Shown in pieces: positions 31,213 through 38,404 of a DNA stretch of 64,000 nt. The stretch spans positions 1 through 64,000 of the forward strand of contig JAQUTL010000011.1 of the NCBI GenBank assembly GCA_028709805.1, given 5' to 3'. The notes beneath the pieces were generated by a model. The model was not told the DNA's origin. It was given only the letters and a program-made list of their open reading frames with translations, and did not search any database. Made by a program: the position numbers and the translations under genes. Source of the stretch: Victivallaceae bacterium (lineage in GTDB: Bacteria; Verrucomicrobiota; Lentisphaeria; Victivallales; Victivallaceae). The number at the start of each line of letters is the position of its first letter. Positions within the stretch are counted from its first letter, which is position 1.

Positions 31213-32979
31213 TTACGCCTGAGCGGTGCAGGTCAGAAGCAGATTGTTGCCGGACTGTTGCATGGAGATGTCGAACCCGTAGTAACTCCACGACGAGCCG
31301 TCGCCGAGGGTGGCGGAAAAACTGTCGCCGTAAAGCGAATCGGTCAGGGTGTAGCTGTTGCCGGTCAGGTCGAGGGTGTCGGCGGACAGGATCAGAGTGT
31401 AGTCGCCGGACTTGGCGGCGCGCGCCTGAAACTCCAGCGTGAATTCCGTGGTGTCGGAGAAGGCGACCCCGGAGGCGAATTCAAGCACCGGAGCAGTGCC
31501 GTCAATCGGTTCGTTCTGCGAAAAATTGAAGTTGACCCGGCCGACGCCGGAGAGGTCGGCGGCGCGGGTGAAGGCGGCCTCGGTGTAGCCGTCGGCGGTG
31601 ACGGCGTCAAAATTCATGATCCGCGCATCGACATTGCCCTGGAAGTCGTTGAACTCCAGATTACTGGTCCCCTCCACCGTTCCTCCGTTGCGCCCGGAGC
31701 CGGAGACCACGCCGGTGACTGACAGTTTGTCGGCGTTTTTTCCGGTGAAATTTCCGGCGAAAATTATCCGGCTGCCGCCTTTGACCGCACTGACCGCGCC
31801 GTTGCCGCCACCGTAGACGTTTTTAACCGTTATCACGTTTGCCGTCAACACATTTCCGCCGATGGTGATCGTGGTGCCGCCGTCAACCAGACAGGAGCCG
31901 GCCGCCGCCAGCCCGGAACCGTTGCCGCCGCCGTAAACCGTGCCGATGGTCAGCGGCGTGGTTCCCTGCCGGAATCCGAGTCCGCTGACCGTGATGTTCG
32001 CTCCGCCGTAAACCACGCTCGACTCTCCGGAGCAGTAGCCGCCGCCGTAGAGATTGACCACGCTGCCGGATTTCGCCGTGACCGCGGTGCCGTAATTGAC
32101 CACGGCCGCGCCTTTCGCCGTCGTATAGGACGGGTCGGCCGCGCCGAACCCGCCGGCGTAAAGTTCATGGTTTATGACAGCGCCGTTCAGGTTGACCGCG
32201 GTTCCTCCGGTGACCTGCGAGGTGAATGTGCCGCCGTCGAACAGTCCGTATCCCACGCCGCAGCCGCCGGCGAACACATAGTTTGAAAAAGTTCCGCCGT
32301 TGAGGTTGAGCGTTACCGTGCCGACCTGCGAGGTCAGCCCGGTGTTCCGGTCGCCGGCGATCCGGCTGCCGCCGAATATCTGGGCGGTGTAAGTTCCTGA
32401 CGCGATGGTGAATGCGATGTCGCCGCAGACTGTGGCGAAATTATAGCTTCCGGCTCCGGCGAAGACGTAGCCTCCGGCGGTGACTCCGGTGAATTTCAGC
32501 GATGTCGCTGCCGCCGCGTTTGAACTCATGCCGTTGCCGTAAAAGGCCGACGTGACCGTCGTTCCGGTCAAGGTGACGTTGACGCCGTTCACCGCGGCGC
32601 CGGAAGCGTTGATGCCGCCGACGAAAACCGCCGAGTAAACGCCGTCGGTGTCATTCAGCGTCACGCTGCCGTTCACCGTTACTTTTGAGGATGGTGCGTC
32701 GTTGGTCAGAAACAGGAAATTTGCTTTGACGCCGTTCAGCACCGCGGTTACGTTCCCGGTAACCGCCGCCGAGCCGGAGCCGCCGGCGACCGCGGTTGCC
32801 GAAAGCCGGTTGTATTCGCCGGATGTCAGTTCGAGCGCGGCCGAAGCAACGCTTCCTCCCGCCGCGATCGGAACTGCGACGTAACTTTCCGCCGCCGCCG
32901 TTTTCACGGACTTCGCCTTTTCAATTTCAGTATCAAAGTCAAAGCTTTGCATGGAGTTCAGAAAAAGTTCATCAAGCAT
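31213..32979 (-). CDS. Large glycine-rich beta-repeat protein, no signal peptide
   Basis: 588 residues; function unknown. The start at 32979 (MLDELFLNSMQSFDFDTEIE) is chosen because AAGGAG lies nine bases upstream; the open frame continues 21 codons further. After an acidic N-terminal 30 residues, the bulk is strand-turn repeats with recurring (V/I/L)(Y/F)xGG cores (VFVGGINASG, IFGGSRIAGD, VFAGGCGVGYG, VYGGGNGSGLA, VYGGGNGAVSA), suggesting a beta-helix passenger-like fold. The end has KSGDYTLILSADTLDL ... GFDISMQQSGNNLLLTC, like the module in the 870-residue protein at 4441. There is no Sec signal, anchor or autotransporter barrel. Confidence 0.8.
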   Translation of the reverse strand: MLDELFLNSMQSFDFDTEIEKAKSVKTAAAESYVAVPIAAGGSVASAALELTSGEYNRLSATAVAGGSGSAAVTGNVTAVLNGVKANFLFLTNDAPSSKVTVNGSVTLNDTDGVYSAVFVGGINASGAAVNGVNVTLTGTTVTSAFYGNGMSSNAAAATSLKFTGVTAGGYVFAGAGSYNFATVCGDIAFTIASGTYTAQIFGGSRIAGDRNTGLTSQVGTVTLNLNGGTFSNYVFAGGCGVGYGLFDGGTFTSQVTGGTAVNLNGAVINHELYAGGFGAADPSYTTAKGAAVVNYGTAVTAKSGSVVNLYGGGYCSGESSVVYGGANITVSGLGFRQGTTPLTIGTVYGGGNGSGLAAAGSCLVDGGTTITIGGNVLTANVITVKNVYGGGNGAVSAVKGGSRIIFAGNFTGKNADKLSVTGVVSGSGRNGGTVEGTSNLEFNDFQGNVDARIMNFDAVTADGYTEAAFTRAADLSGVGRVNFNFSQNEPIDGTAPVLEFASGVAFSDTTEFTLEFQARAAKSGDYTLILSADTLDLTGNSYTLTDSLYGDSFSATLGDGSSWSYYGFDISMQQSGNNLLLTCTAQA

Positions 32980-33025
32980 GGCGACTGTCTCCTTATTATG
33001 TGCAGTGTTTTTTATTGCAACAGAC

Positions 33026-33053
33026 AAAATAGCTTTAAACATTTAAAAATCAA
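33026..33053 (-). promoter_or_regulatory. Promoter candidate for the beta-repeat protein gene
   Basis: Minus strand TTGATT (33053-33048), 16-base spacer, TATTTT (33031-33026), about 46 bases before the start codon at 32979. Confidence 0.4.
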
Positions 33054-33147
33054 TATCCGGACTTTAAAAAAAGCGGAACCGGGTATATATTAATCAAATT
33101 GAATAGAGTTTTCATTGAAAATCAATATACGTTCGAGAGGTGCGGTT

Positions 33148-34443
33148 GTGGCGGAAAAAGTAAAAGTCGGGATTATCGGATTCGGAACGGTGGGCGCCGG
33201 AGTGGCGAACACGCTGCTCAAAAACGGAGATATTATCGCTTCAAGAACCGGAGTGACCGTTGAGTTGACGCGCATCGCGGATCTGGACATCACCACCGAT
33301 CGCGGCGTACCCGTCCCGCCTTCGCTGCTTACCACCGACGCCGACCGGCTGATTGACGAAGTCGATGTGGTCGTGGAACTTATCGGCGGCAAGACCGTTG
33401 CAAAGAAAATGATTCTCAAGGCTTTGTCCAAGGGCAAGCATGTGGTTACCGCCAACAAGGCGCTGCTGGCTGAATTCGGCGGCGAAATATTTGAAACCGC
33501 CGCGAAAAACGGCGTTGACGTCTGGTACGAGGCCAGCGTCGGCGGCGGCATCCCGGTGATCAAGGCCCTGCGCGAAGGTCTGGCCGCCAACCGCATTGAA
33601 CGCATCTACGGCATCCTCAACGGAACCTGCAACTATATCCTCACCCGCATGGAGGCCGAGGGCGCCGACTTTGCGCCGATTCTTGCCGACGCTCAGAAAC
33701 TCGGTTACGCCGAGCAGGAGCCGTCGCTGGACGTGGACGGCTTCGACACCGCGCACAAGGCGGCCATCCTCGCTTCTCTGGCCTACGGCGAATGGTTTGG
33801 CATGGCGCCGATCCACGTTGAGGGCATCCGCGACGTTTCCCAGCTTGATCTTTCCTACGCCGACGAACTCGGCTACCGGATAAAACTGCTGGCGATCATC
33901 AAACAGATCAACGGCGACGTGCAGCTGCGGGTGCATCCCACATTGATTCCCAAGAGTGCGCTTCTCGGCAACATCTCCGGCGTCTTCAACGGCGTTCTGA
34001 TTACCGGCGACACCGTGGGCGATACACTGTTCTACGGCCGCGGCGCCGGACGCAACGCCACCGCGTCGGCGGTGGCGGCCGACCTGGTGGACGTGGCGCG
34101 CAATATCGTTTCCGGTTCCGTCGGGCGGGTCCCGGCGTTCCGCGGCGGCCGCTTGTACCGCGCGCTCTGCCCGATATCCGACATCGTCAGCCGCTACTAT
34201 CTGCGTCTTGCGGTGCGCGACGAGTCCGGCGTGCTGGCGGCGATCACCAACGTGCTCAGCCATTACGACATCAGCCTTTCCAGCGTGGTTCAGCGCGAGA
34301 CGGTAAATCCCGACGGCAGCGTTCCGCTGCTGATCCTCACCCACGCCACCAGAGAGGCGGGAATCGAACAGGCAATTCGCGACATCGAGAAACTCCCAAG
34401 CGTGATCGGCAGCGTAAAACGCTTCCGCATTGAGGACATTTAA
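33148..34443 (+). CDS. hom: Homoserine dehydrogenase
   Basis: Reduces aspartate semialdehyde to homoserine for threonine and methionine synthesis. 431 residues: Rossmann fold VKVGIIGFGTVGAGVANTLL, the catalytic-region motif YEASVGGGIPVIKALREGL, NGTCNYILTRM, and FGMAPIHVEGI. A C-terminal ACT domain (about 345-430, RYYLRLAVRDESGVLAAITN) indicates allosteric control, usually by threonine. I start at GTG 33148 because GAGAGG is seven bases upstream and the product then begins MAEKVKVGIIGFG; an in-frame TTG at 33115 lacks a ribosome site. A -10-like TATATT lies at 33086-33091 without a good -35. Confidence 0.95.
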   Translation: MAEKVKVGIIGFGTVGAGVANTLLKNGDIIASRTGVTVELTRIADLDITTDRGVPVPPSLLTTDADRLIDEVDVVVELIGGKTVAKKMILKALSKGKHVVTANKALLAEFGGEIFETAAKNGVDVWYEASVGGGIPVIKALREGLAANRIERIYGILNGTCNYILTRMEAEGADFAPILADAQKLGYAEQEPSLDVDGFDTAHKAAILASLAYGEWFGMAPIHVEGIRDVSQLDLSYADELGYRIKLLAIIKQINGDVQLRVHPTLIPKSALLGNISGVFNGVLITGDTVGDTLFYGRGAGRNATASAVAADLVDVARNIVSGSVGRVPAFRGGRLYRALCPISDIVSRYYLRLAVRDESGVLAAITNVLSHYDISLSSVVQRETVNPDGSVPLLILTHATREAGIEQAIRDIEKLPSVIGSVKRFRIEDI

Positions 34444-34455
34444 GGTAAAAAGACG

Positions 34456-34486
34456 GCCGCTTACTTCAGAGGTAAGCGGCTTTTTT
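34456..34486 (+). terminator. Intrinsic terminator or attenuator between hom and the aspartokinase gene
   Basis: GCCGCTTAC (34456-34464), 7-base loop, GTAAGCGGC (34472-34480), then TTTTTT (34481-34486): a perfect 9-bp stem with T run. It lies 28 bases before the next start codon and could reduce read-through from hom. Confidence 0.85.
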
Positions 34487-34513
34487 GACGAATCGAAAGG
34501 ACAGACAATACAA

Positions 34514-35920
34514 ATGGCAGGTATGCATACCGTTGAGAAAATCGGCGGGACCTCGATGACGCGCTTCGGCGAAGTGATGGACAACGTCATCATCGGTCGC
34601 CGCATCGGAGCGGAACTCTACAACCGGATCTTTGTGGTCTCCGCCTATGGCGGCGTCACCAATATGCTTCTCGAAAACAAAAAGACCGGCGACCCGGGAA
34701 TCTACGGCTGTTTCGCCTCCGACGATCCGCGCTGGGAGGAAAAGCTGGAGGAGACGCGGAAGTTCATGATCGAACTCAACCGCTCTTTCGAGCCGGTCGG
34801 TCTGGATCAGGTCGCGGCGGACGAATTTGTCAATGAACGCATGGACGGCATCCGCATCTGTCTGCGCGACATGAAACGGGTCCGGTCATTCGGCCACTTC
34901 TCGCCGAAGAATTATCTTCCCGCCATGCGCGAGTTCCTCAGCGCCGTCGGCGAGGCGCACAGCGCGTTCAACTCGGTGGAAATCCTCCGCAAACACGGGG
35001 TGAACGCCGTGCTGGTTGACCTGTCCGGCTGGATGGAGACCACTTCGCTGCCGATGGAAGAGATGATCGTCAAGCATCTTTCCGGCATCGACTTCGCCAC
35101 CGCGCTGCCGATTGTGACCGGCTACGTCAAATGCGCTGGCGGCATCATGGGCCGGTTCGACCGCGGGTACAGCGAGATCACCTTCAGCAAGATCGCCGTG
35201 ATCACCGGAGCGCGCGAGGGAATCATCCACAAGGAGTTCCACTTGTCCACCGGAGACCCGAAACTGATCGGCATCGAACACGTGCGCACCATCGGCCATA
35301 CCAATTTTGATATTGCCGACCAGCTTTCCGACATGGCGATGGAGGCGATCCACTCCAAGGCGTCCAAGGAGATGGAACAGCAGAATATTCCGATCCGGGT
35401 CGCCAACGCGTTCGACCCGGACAGCCCCGGAACCCTGATCAGCAACGACTATGTTTCGCCGGAGCCGCGGGTGGATATGATCTGCGGCCGGAATGACGTG
35501 GTAGCCGTTGAGGTTCACGATCCGAACATGGTCGGCGAACCCGGCTACGACTACCGGATCATGGAAAGTTTTTATTCCCACAAGATCAGCTATATCGCCA
35601 AAAACACCAACGCCAACACCATAACCCATTATGTTTCGGAACGGAGCAAGGCGCTGGACGACTGTCTGTCCGAGCTTGGCCAGCGTTTTCCGGAGGCGGT
35701 GATCCGTACGGTGGATGTGGCGATCATCGCGGTGATCGGCTCCAATATGAAGATTCCCGGCTTCCTGTCGCGGGCGGCGAAGGCGCTGGCCGATGCGAAA
35801 ATAAATATTCTGGCGCTGGACCAGTGCATGCGTCAGGTCAATATGCAGTTCATTATCTCGCGTGACGATTTCAAGGCCGCGCAGGTGGCGCTTCACCGTG
35901 AACTGGTTGAAAAAGAATAA
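34514..35920 (+). CDS. Aspartate kinase, Ask_Ect-like type
   Basis: Phosphorylates L-aspartate, the first step to lysine, threonine and methionine. 468 residues from ATG 34514 (MAGMHTVEKIGGTSM). The sequence does not resemble LysC/ThrA but matches what I know of the aspartokinase found in ectoine clusters: MHTVEKIGGTSM, RIFVVSAYGGVTNMLLENKKTG, GEAHSAFNSV, LVDLSGW. A C-terminal ACT region follows (VDVAIIAVIGSNMKIPGFLS to MQFIISRDDF). The open frame runs 28 codons upstream into the terminator, which is clearly not coding. It lies just after hom, so it serves the common aspartate pathway here. No ectABC genes are present. Confidence 0.9.
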   Translation: MAGMHTVEKIGGTSMTRFGEVMDNVIIGRRIGAELYNRIFVVSAYGGVTNMLLENKKTGDPGIYGCFASDDPRWEEKLEETRKFMIELNRSFEPVGLDQVAADEFVNERMDGIRICLRDMKRVRSFGHFSPKNYLPAMREFLSAVGEAHSAFNSVEILRKHGVNAVLVDLSGWMETTSLPMEEMIVKHLSGIDFATALPIVTGYVKCAGGIMGRFDRGYSEITFSKIAVITGAREGIIHKEFHLSTGDPKLIGIEHVRTIGHTNFDIADQLSDMAMEAIHSKASKEMEQQNIPIRVANAFDPDSPGTLISNDYVSPEPRVDMICGRNDVVAVEVHDPNMVGEPGYDYRIMESFYSHKISYIAKNTNANTITHYVSERSKALDDCLSELGQRFPEAVIRTVDVAIIAVIGSNMKIPGFLSRAAKALADAKINILALDQCMRQVNMQFIISRDDFKAAQVALHRELVEKE

Positions 35921-35947
35921 TCAACCCCTTTTTTAGGACTTTGTGTT

Positions 35948-38059
35948 ATGAGTGTGAAAATTGATGAGCTGTTTGACGCCGCACTTGCCGGCGCCGGTGA
36001 GGAAAATTTCAGGAAATTGTACGATGCGTTGAAGGCGATGGAAAATCCCGCCGAACAACGCGATCTGCTCGGAATGCTGTTCGAGTCGTGGCCGGATGAC
36101 GACGATACTCCCATCTCCGAGGAACAGGCCAACTTCACGGTGAACACCCTGGAACTGAAGTGCGGCGATTCCGCCGTGTTCCGCAAGGCGATGAACCGCG
36201 CCGTCCGCCGGCTGCTGCCGCCCTATCTCAACAAGCCGGGCCTGCTCCGGACGATCGGAATAAACGATGCGAACGTTTCACTGCATGAGTCGGTTCGCCG
36301 GTTTCGCAATCTTTTGAATATCAACGCCAACACGCTGGTCTTTCTTCGCTCGGCCAAGCGCTGGGGCGCGGTCCGCAACGTGGACGCGCTGGCCGGAACG
36401 GTGGCGTTTGTGCCGGCTGGGTCTTCGGCGTCCTCGTCGCTGCCGGTGACGACGCTGCTGGGCGACGGCGTGCTGTTCATGCTCTCGCCGGATTCCCAGA
36501 AGCTGGCCGACCCGGTTCGGCGGCGTCCGCGCAGCGGCGCGGAATTTCGCAGCATCGCCGCCAGCCGCGCGTTCGCCGCGCTGGATGATGATTTGATGCG
36601 CGAAGTGGCTCAGGCCACAATGATTCCGGCGGTGTTCAATGACGAAGAGTTTGAAAAATGGTGGCAGTCCAGCGGTGAAGCGTCCGGCGCGGCCGGCTGT
36701 GTCGCCGCCGGGGGCCGGGGGTCGTGGAATGCGCGCAGTCTTCAGGAGATGAAGATGCTGATGGACGGCGAGAACGAGAAGTGCGGAGCGGTTCCGGAGC
36801 ATATTGAGGGATACCGCAAATTTTTTGTCCGGCTGCGCACTGCTTCGATCGTTCAGGAGGCCAAGGACTTTGCCGCGGTGCTCGCCGAGTTGTGGGATCG
36901 GGTGCCGCATGACCTGCTGGGCGAAGTGCTTGCTCCTCTGGCGGAAAAATGTCCGTTTCTGCCGGTGAAGCCGGCCGAGGCGAAACTTGATGATCTGTGT
37001 CTTTACGGTGAACTTAATGTGAAGACGCTGTCCAAGATGTTCAGCTCAATTCGGCTGTTCACCGGCGACGAATATCTGGCCTCGCTCGGCGTGCGGCTGC
37101 CGCTCAAGGCGATCAGCGTGCTGGCCGAAGTGATCGACCGCAAGACGTTTTTTGCCGCCATGCGCTCCTGTCCGGCCAACGCCGACGTGTTCATGTTCAT
37201 CTGGCGCAACCGGGCCAAGAGCACGCAGGAACTGCTCGGTCTGATCAGCATTGTGAATGTGGTCAAGGTGCTGAACCAGTCGCGACTGCCCAAGGAGTGG
37301 ATGGTGGCGGTGCGCGAGTTGAAGAATACGCTGATGGACAAGGCCGATTTTCAGGAATATCTTTTGGACGCCGCCGGGCGCGACAGCCACAAGATTACCG
37401 AGGGCGTCAAGGGTGCGCTGGTTTTGAACTCCGGCGAACTTCAGAGCCTGATGGTGAAATTCGCCCGTCAGGACAAGAATTTGCAGGAGCACCTCGCTTC
37501 CGGCGTCGGCAGCCGCATGATGCAGGAGGCCGCCGAGGCGGATAAAGACGCCAAGCCGAAAGAGCAGGAGCCGCTGTATTCCTCGGTGGCCTCGATTCGC
37601 CACCTCAAGGAGGAGCTGGACAATATCATCAATGTGGAACAGCCGAAGAACCGCGAAGCGCTCAAGACCGCCCGCGCCCACGGCGACTTCCGCGAGAATT
37701 CCGAGTTTGACGCCGCCAAGGAGCGCCGCAACTTTCTCACCCGGCGCAGAAACGAGCTTGAACGCATCCTCATGCAGGTGCAGGCCATCAATCTGGCCAG
37801 CGTCGTCATCGGCGATCATGCGCCGATCGGCTGCACGGTGACGCTGGAATATGCCAACGGAACCACCGATGTGCATCACCTGCTCGGCGCGTGGGACGGC
37901 AATCCGGACAAGCATTATCTGTCCTATAAAACCCGCCTCGGTGAAGCCATTTTCCGTCACAAGCTGGGCGAGACGCTCGACCTGCCGGACGGGTCGCGGG
38001 CGGTGCTGAGCAAGATTGAGCCGCTTACTCCGGAGATCGTCGCCGAGCTTGACGCGTAA
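35948..38059 (+). CDS. greA: GreA transcript-cleavage factor with long N-terminal helical extension
   Basis: Rescues backtracked RNA polymerase by stimulating transcript cleavage. Only the last ~160 of 703 residues are GreA: the coiled coil SSVASIRHLKEELDNIINVE ... ARAHGDFRENSEFDAAKERR with the catalytic acidic tip (D..ENSEFDAAKE), and the FKBP-like domain IGCTVTLEYANGT ... HKLGETLDLPDG. The first ~530 residues are a helical region of unknown role. The same layout is known from Chlamydia (about 715 residues) and spirochaetes, which supports a PVC origin. ATG after TTTTAGGACTTTGTGTT. No coding gene follows for 345 bp. Confidence 0.9.
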   Translation: MSVKIDELFDAALAGAGEENFRKLYDALKAMENPAEQRDLLGMLFESWPDDDDTPISEEQANFTVNTLELKCGDSAVFRKAMNRAVRRLLPPYLNKPGLLRTIGINDANVSLHESVRRFRNLLNINANTLVFLRSAKRWGAVRNVDALAGTVAFVPAGSSASSSLPVTTLLGDGVLFMLSPDSQKLADPVRRRPRSGAEFRSIAASRAFAALDDDLMREVAQATMIPAVFNDEEFEKWWQSSGEASGAAGCVAAGGRGSWNARSLQEMKMLMDGENEKCGAVPEHIEGYRKFFVRLRTASIVQEAKDFAAVLAELWDRVPHDLLGEVLAPLAEKCPFLPVKPAEAKLDDLCLYGELNVKTLSKMFSSIRLFTGDEYLASLGVRLPLKAISVLAEVIDRKTFFAAMRSCPANADVFMFIWRNRAKSTQELLGLISIVNVVKVLNQSRLPKEWMVAVRELKNTLMDKADFQEYLLDAAGRDSHKITEGVKGALVLNSGELQSLMVKFARQDKNLQEHLASGVGSRMMQEAAEADKDAKPKEQEPLYSSVASIRHLKEELDNIINVEQPKNREALKTARAHGDFRENSEFDAAKERRNFLTRRRNELERILMQVQAINLASVVIGDHAPIGCTVTLEYANGTTDVHHLLGAWDGNPDKHYLSYKTRLGEAIFRHKLGETLDLPDGSRAVLSKIEPLTPEIVAELDA

Positions 38060-38113
38060 CGTGCTGAAGCTTTACGGACGGCCGCCCCGACGTCTGGCTG
38101 GCGGTCCGGTGTG

Positions 38114-38297
38114 AAAATATGAAACGGGTCCGTATTCCATGACCGGGGATACGGACCCGCCTTATATTCGGTTTTATGAAGACATAAAGGTGGAACGGAC
38201 AATAAAAATGGGGGTCGCGGAGCATTTCCGACGACCCCCCGGACAGGGATTTGAGAGGAAGGGAATCAAACCTCGGGAACATTGGTTTTGCCTCTCT
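38114..38297 (-). ncRNA. Probable standalone small structured RNA (~180 nt), unknown family
   Basis: Read on the minus strand, transcription expected at about 38297 starts directly at stem 1 (GAGAGG...CCTCTC, 38296-38253, with an inner CAAAACC/GGTTTG helix). Stem 2 is a near-perfect 12-bp hairpin (GGGGGTCG-CGGA pairing across 38239-38210, AATGC loop, one bulge). Stem 3 is an 11-bp perfect hairpin CGGGTCCGTAT/ATACGGACCCG (38159-38125) followed by TTTCATATTTT, an intrinsic terminator. The adjacent gene downstream is convergent, so this is not a leader of any gene. I tried 6S (ends do not pair), SRP RNA (no GGAA-domain motif), tmRNA and tRNA; none fits. Confidence 0.65.
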
Positions 38298-38304
38298 GGA
38301 GACA

Positions 38305-38333
38305 ATTATATCAAAAAAGATGACTCAAGTCAA
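38305..38333 (-). promoter_or_regulatory. Near-consensus sigma70 promoter driving the minus-strand small RNA
   Basis: TTGACT (38333-38328), 17-base spacer, TATAAT (38310-38305): five of six and six of six to consensus with ideal spacing, the best promoter I see in the window. No protein gene lies downstream on that strand. Confidence 0.8.
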
Positions 38334-38343
38334 CCCCCGGCGG

Positions 38344-38371
38344 TTGAAAAATGCCAAATAAAGTTTATTTT
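38344..38371 (+). promoter_or_regulatory. Promoter candidate for the GH20 gene
   Basis: TTGAAA (38344-38349), 16-base spacer, TATTTT (38366-38371), 34 bases before the ATG. The spacer and -10 include the symmetric AAATAAAGTTTATTTT. Confidence 0.45.
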
Positions 38372-38404
38372 AGCAAAAAAACAATCGCACGGGAGAGATA
38401 GACA

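Larger units (their letters stand above)
38060..38404. other. 345-bp intergenic region: minus-strand small RNA and divergent promoters
   Basis: No plausible protein gene. It holds three strong hairpins (38125-38159, 38210-38239, 38253-38296), a near-consensus minus-strand promoter (38305-38333) and, back to back with it, a plus-strand promoter candidate for the hexosaminidase gene (38344-38371). Confidence 0.8.

Noticed and set aside
34430-34513. N-terminal extension of the aspartokinase
   Set aside because: It would translate the terminator hairpin; the family start is at 34514.
33241-34605. 454-codon minus-strand open frame over hom
   Set aside because: Antisense shadow of homoserine dehydrogenase.
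38025-38282. 85-codon minus-strand open frame inside the small-RNA locus
   Set aside because: No ribosome site, it reads straight through the terminator stem into antisense greA; the locus is better explained as RNA.
38253-38300. T-arm-like GGTTTGATTCCC suggesting a tRNA or tmRNA fragment
   Set aside because: No acceptor, D or anticodon arms at the right distance and position 56 is not C; it is part of a local hairpin.
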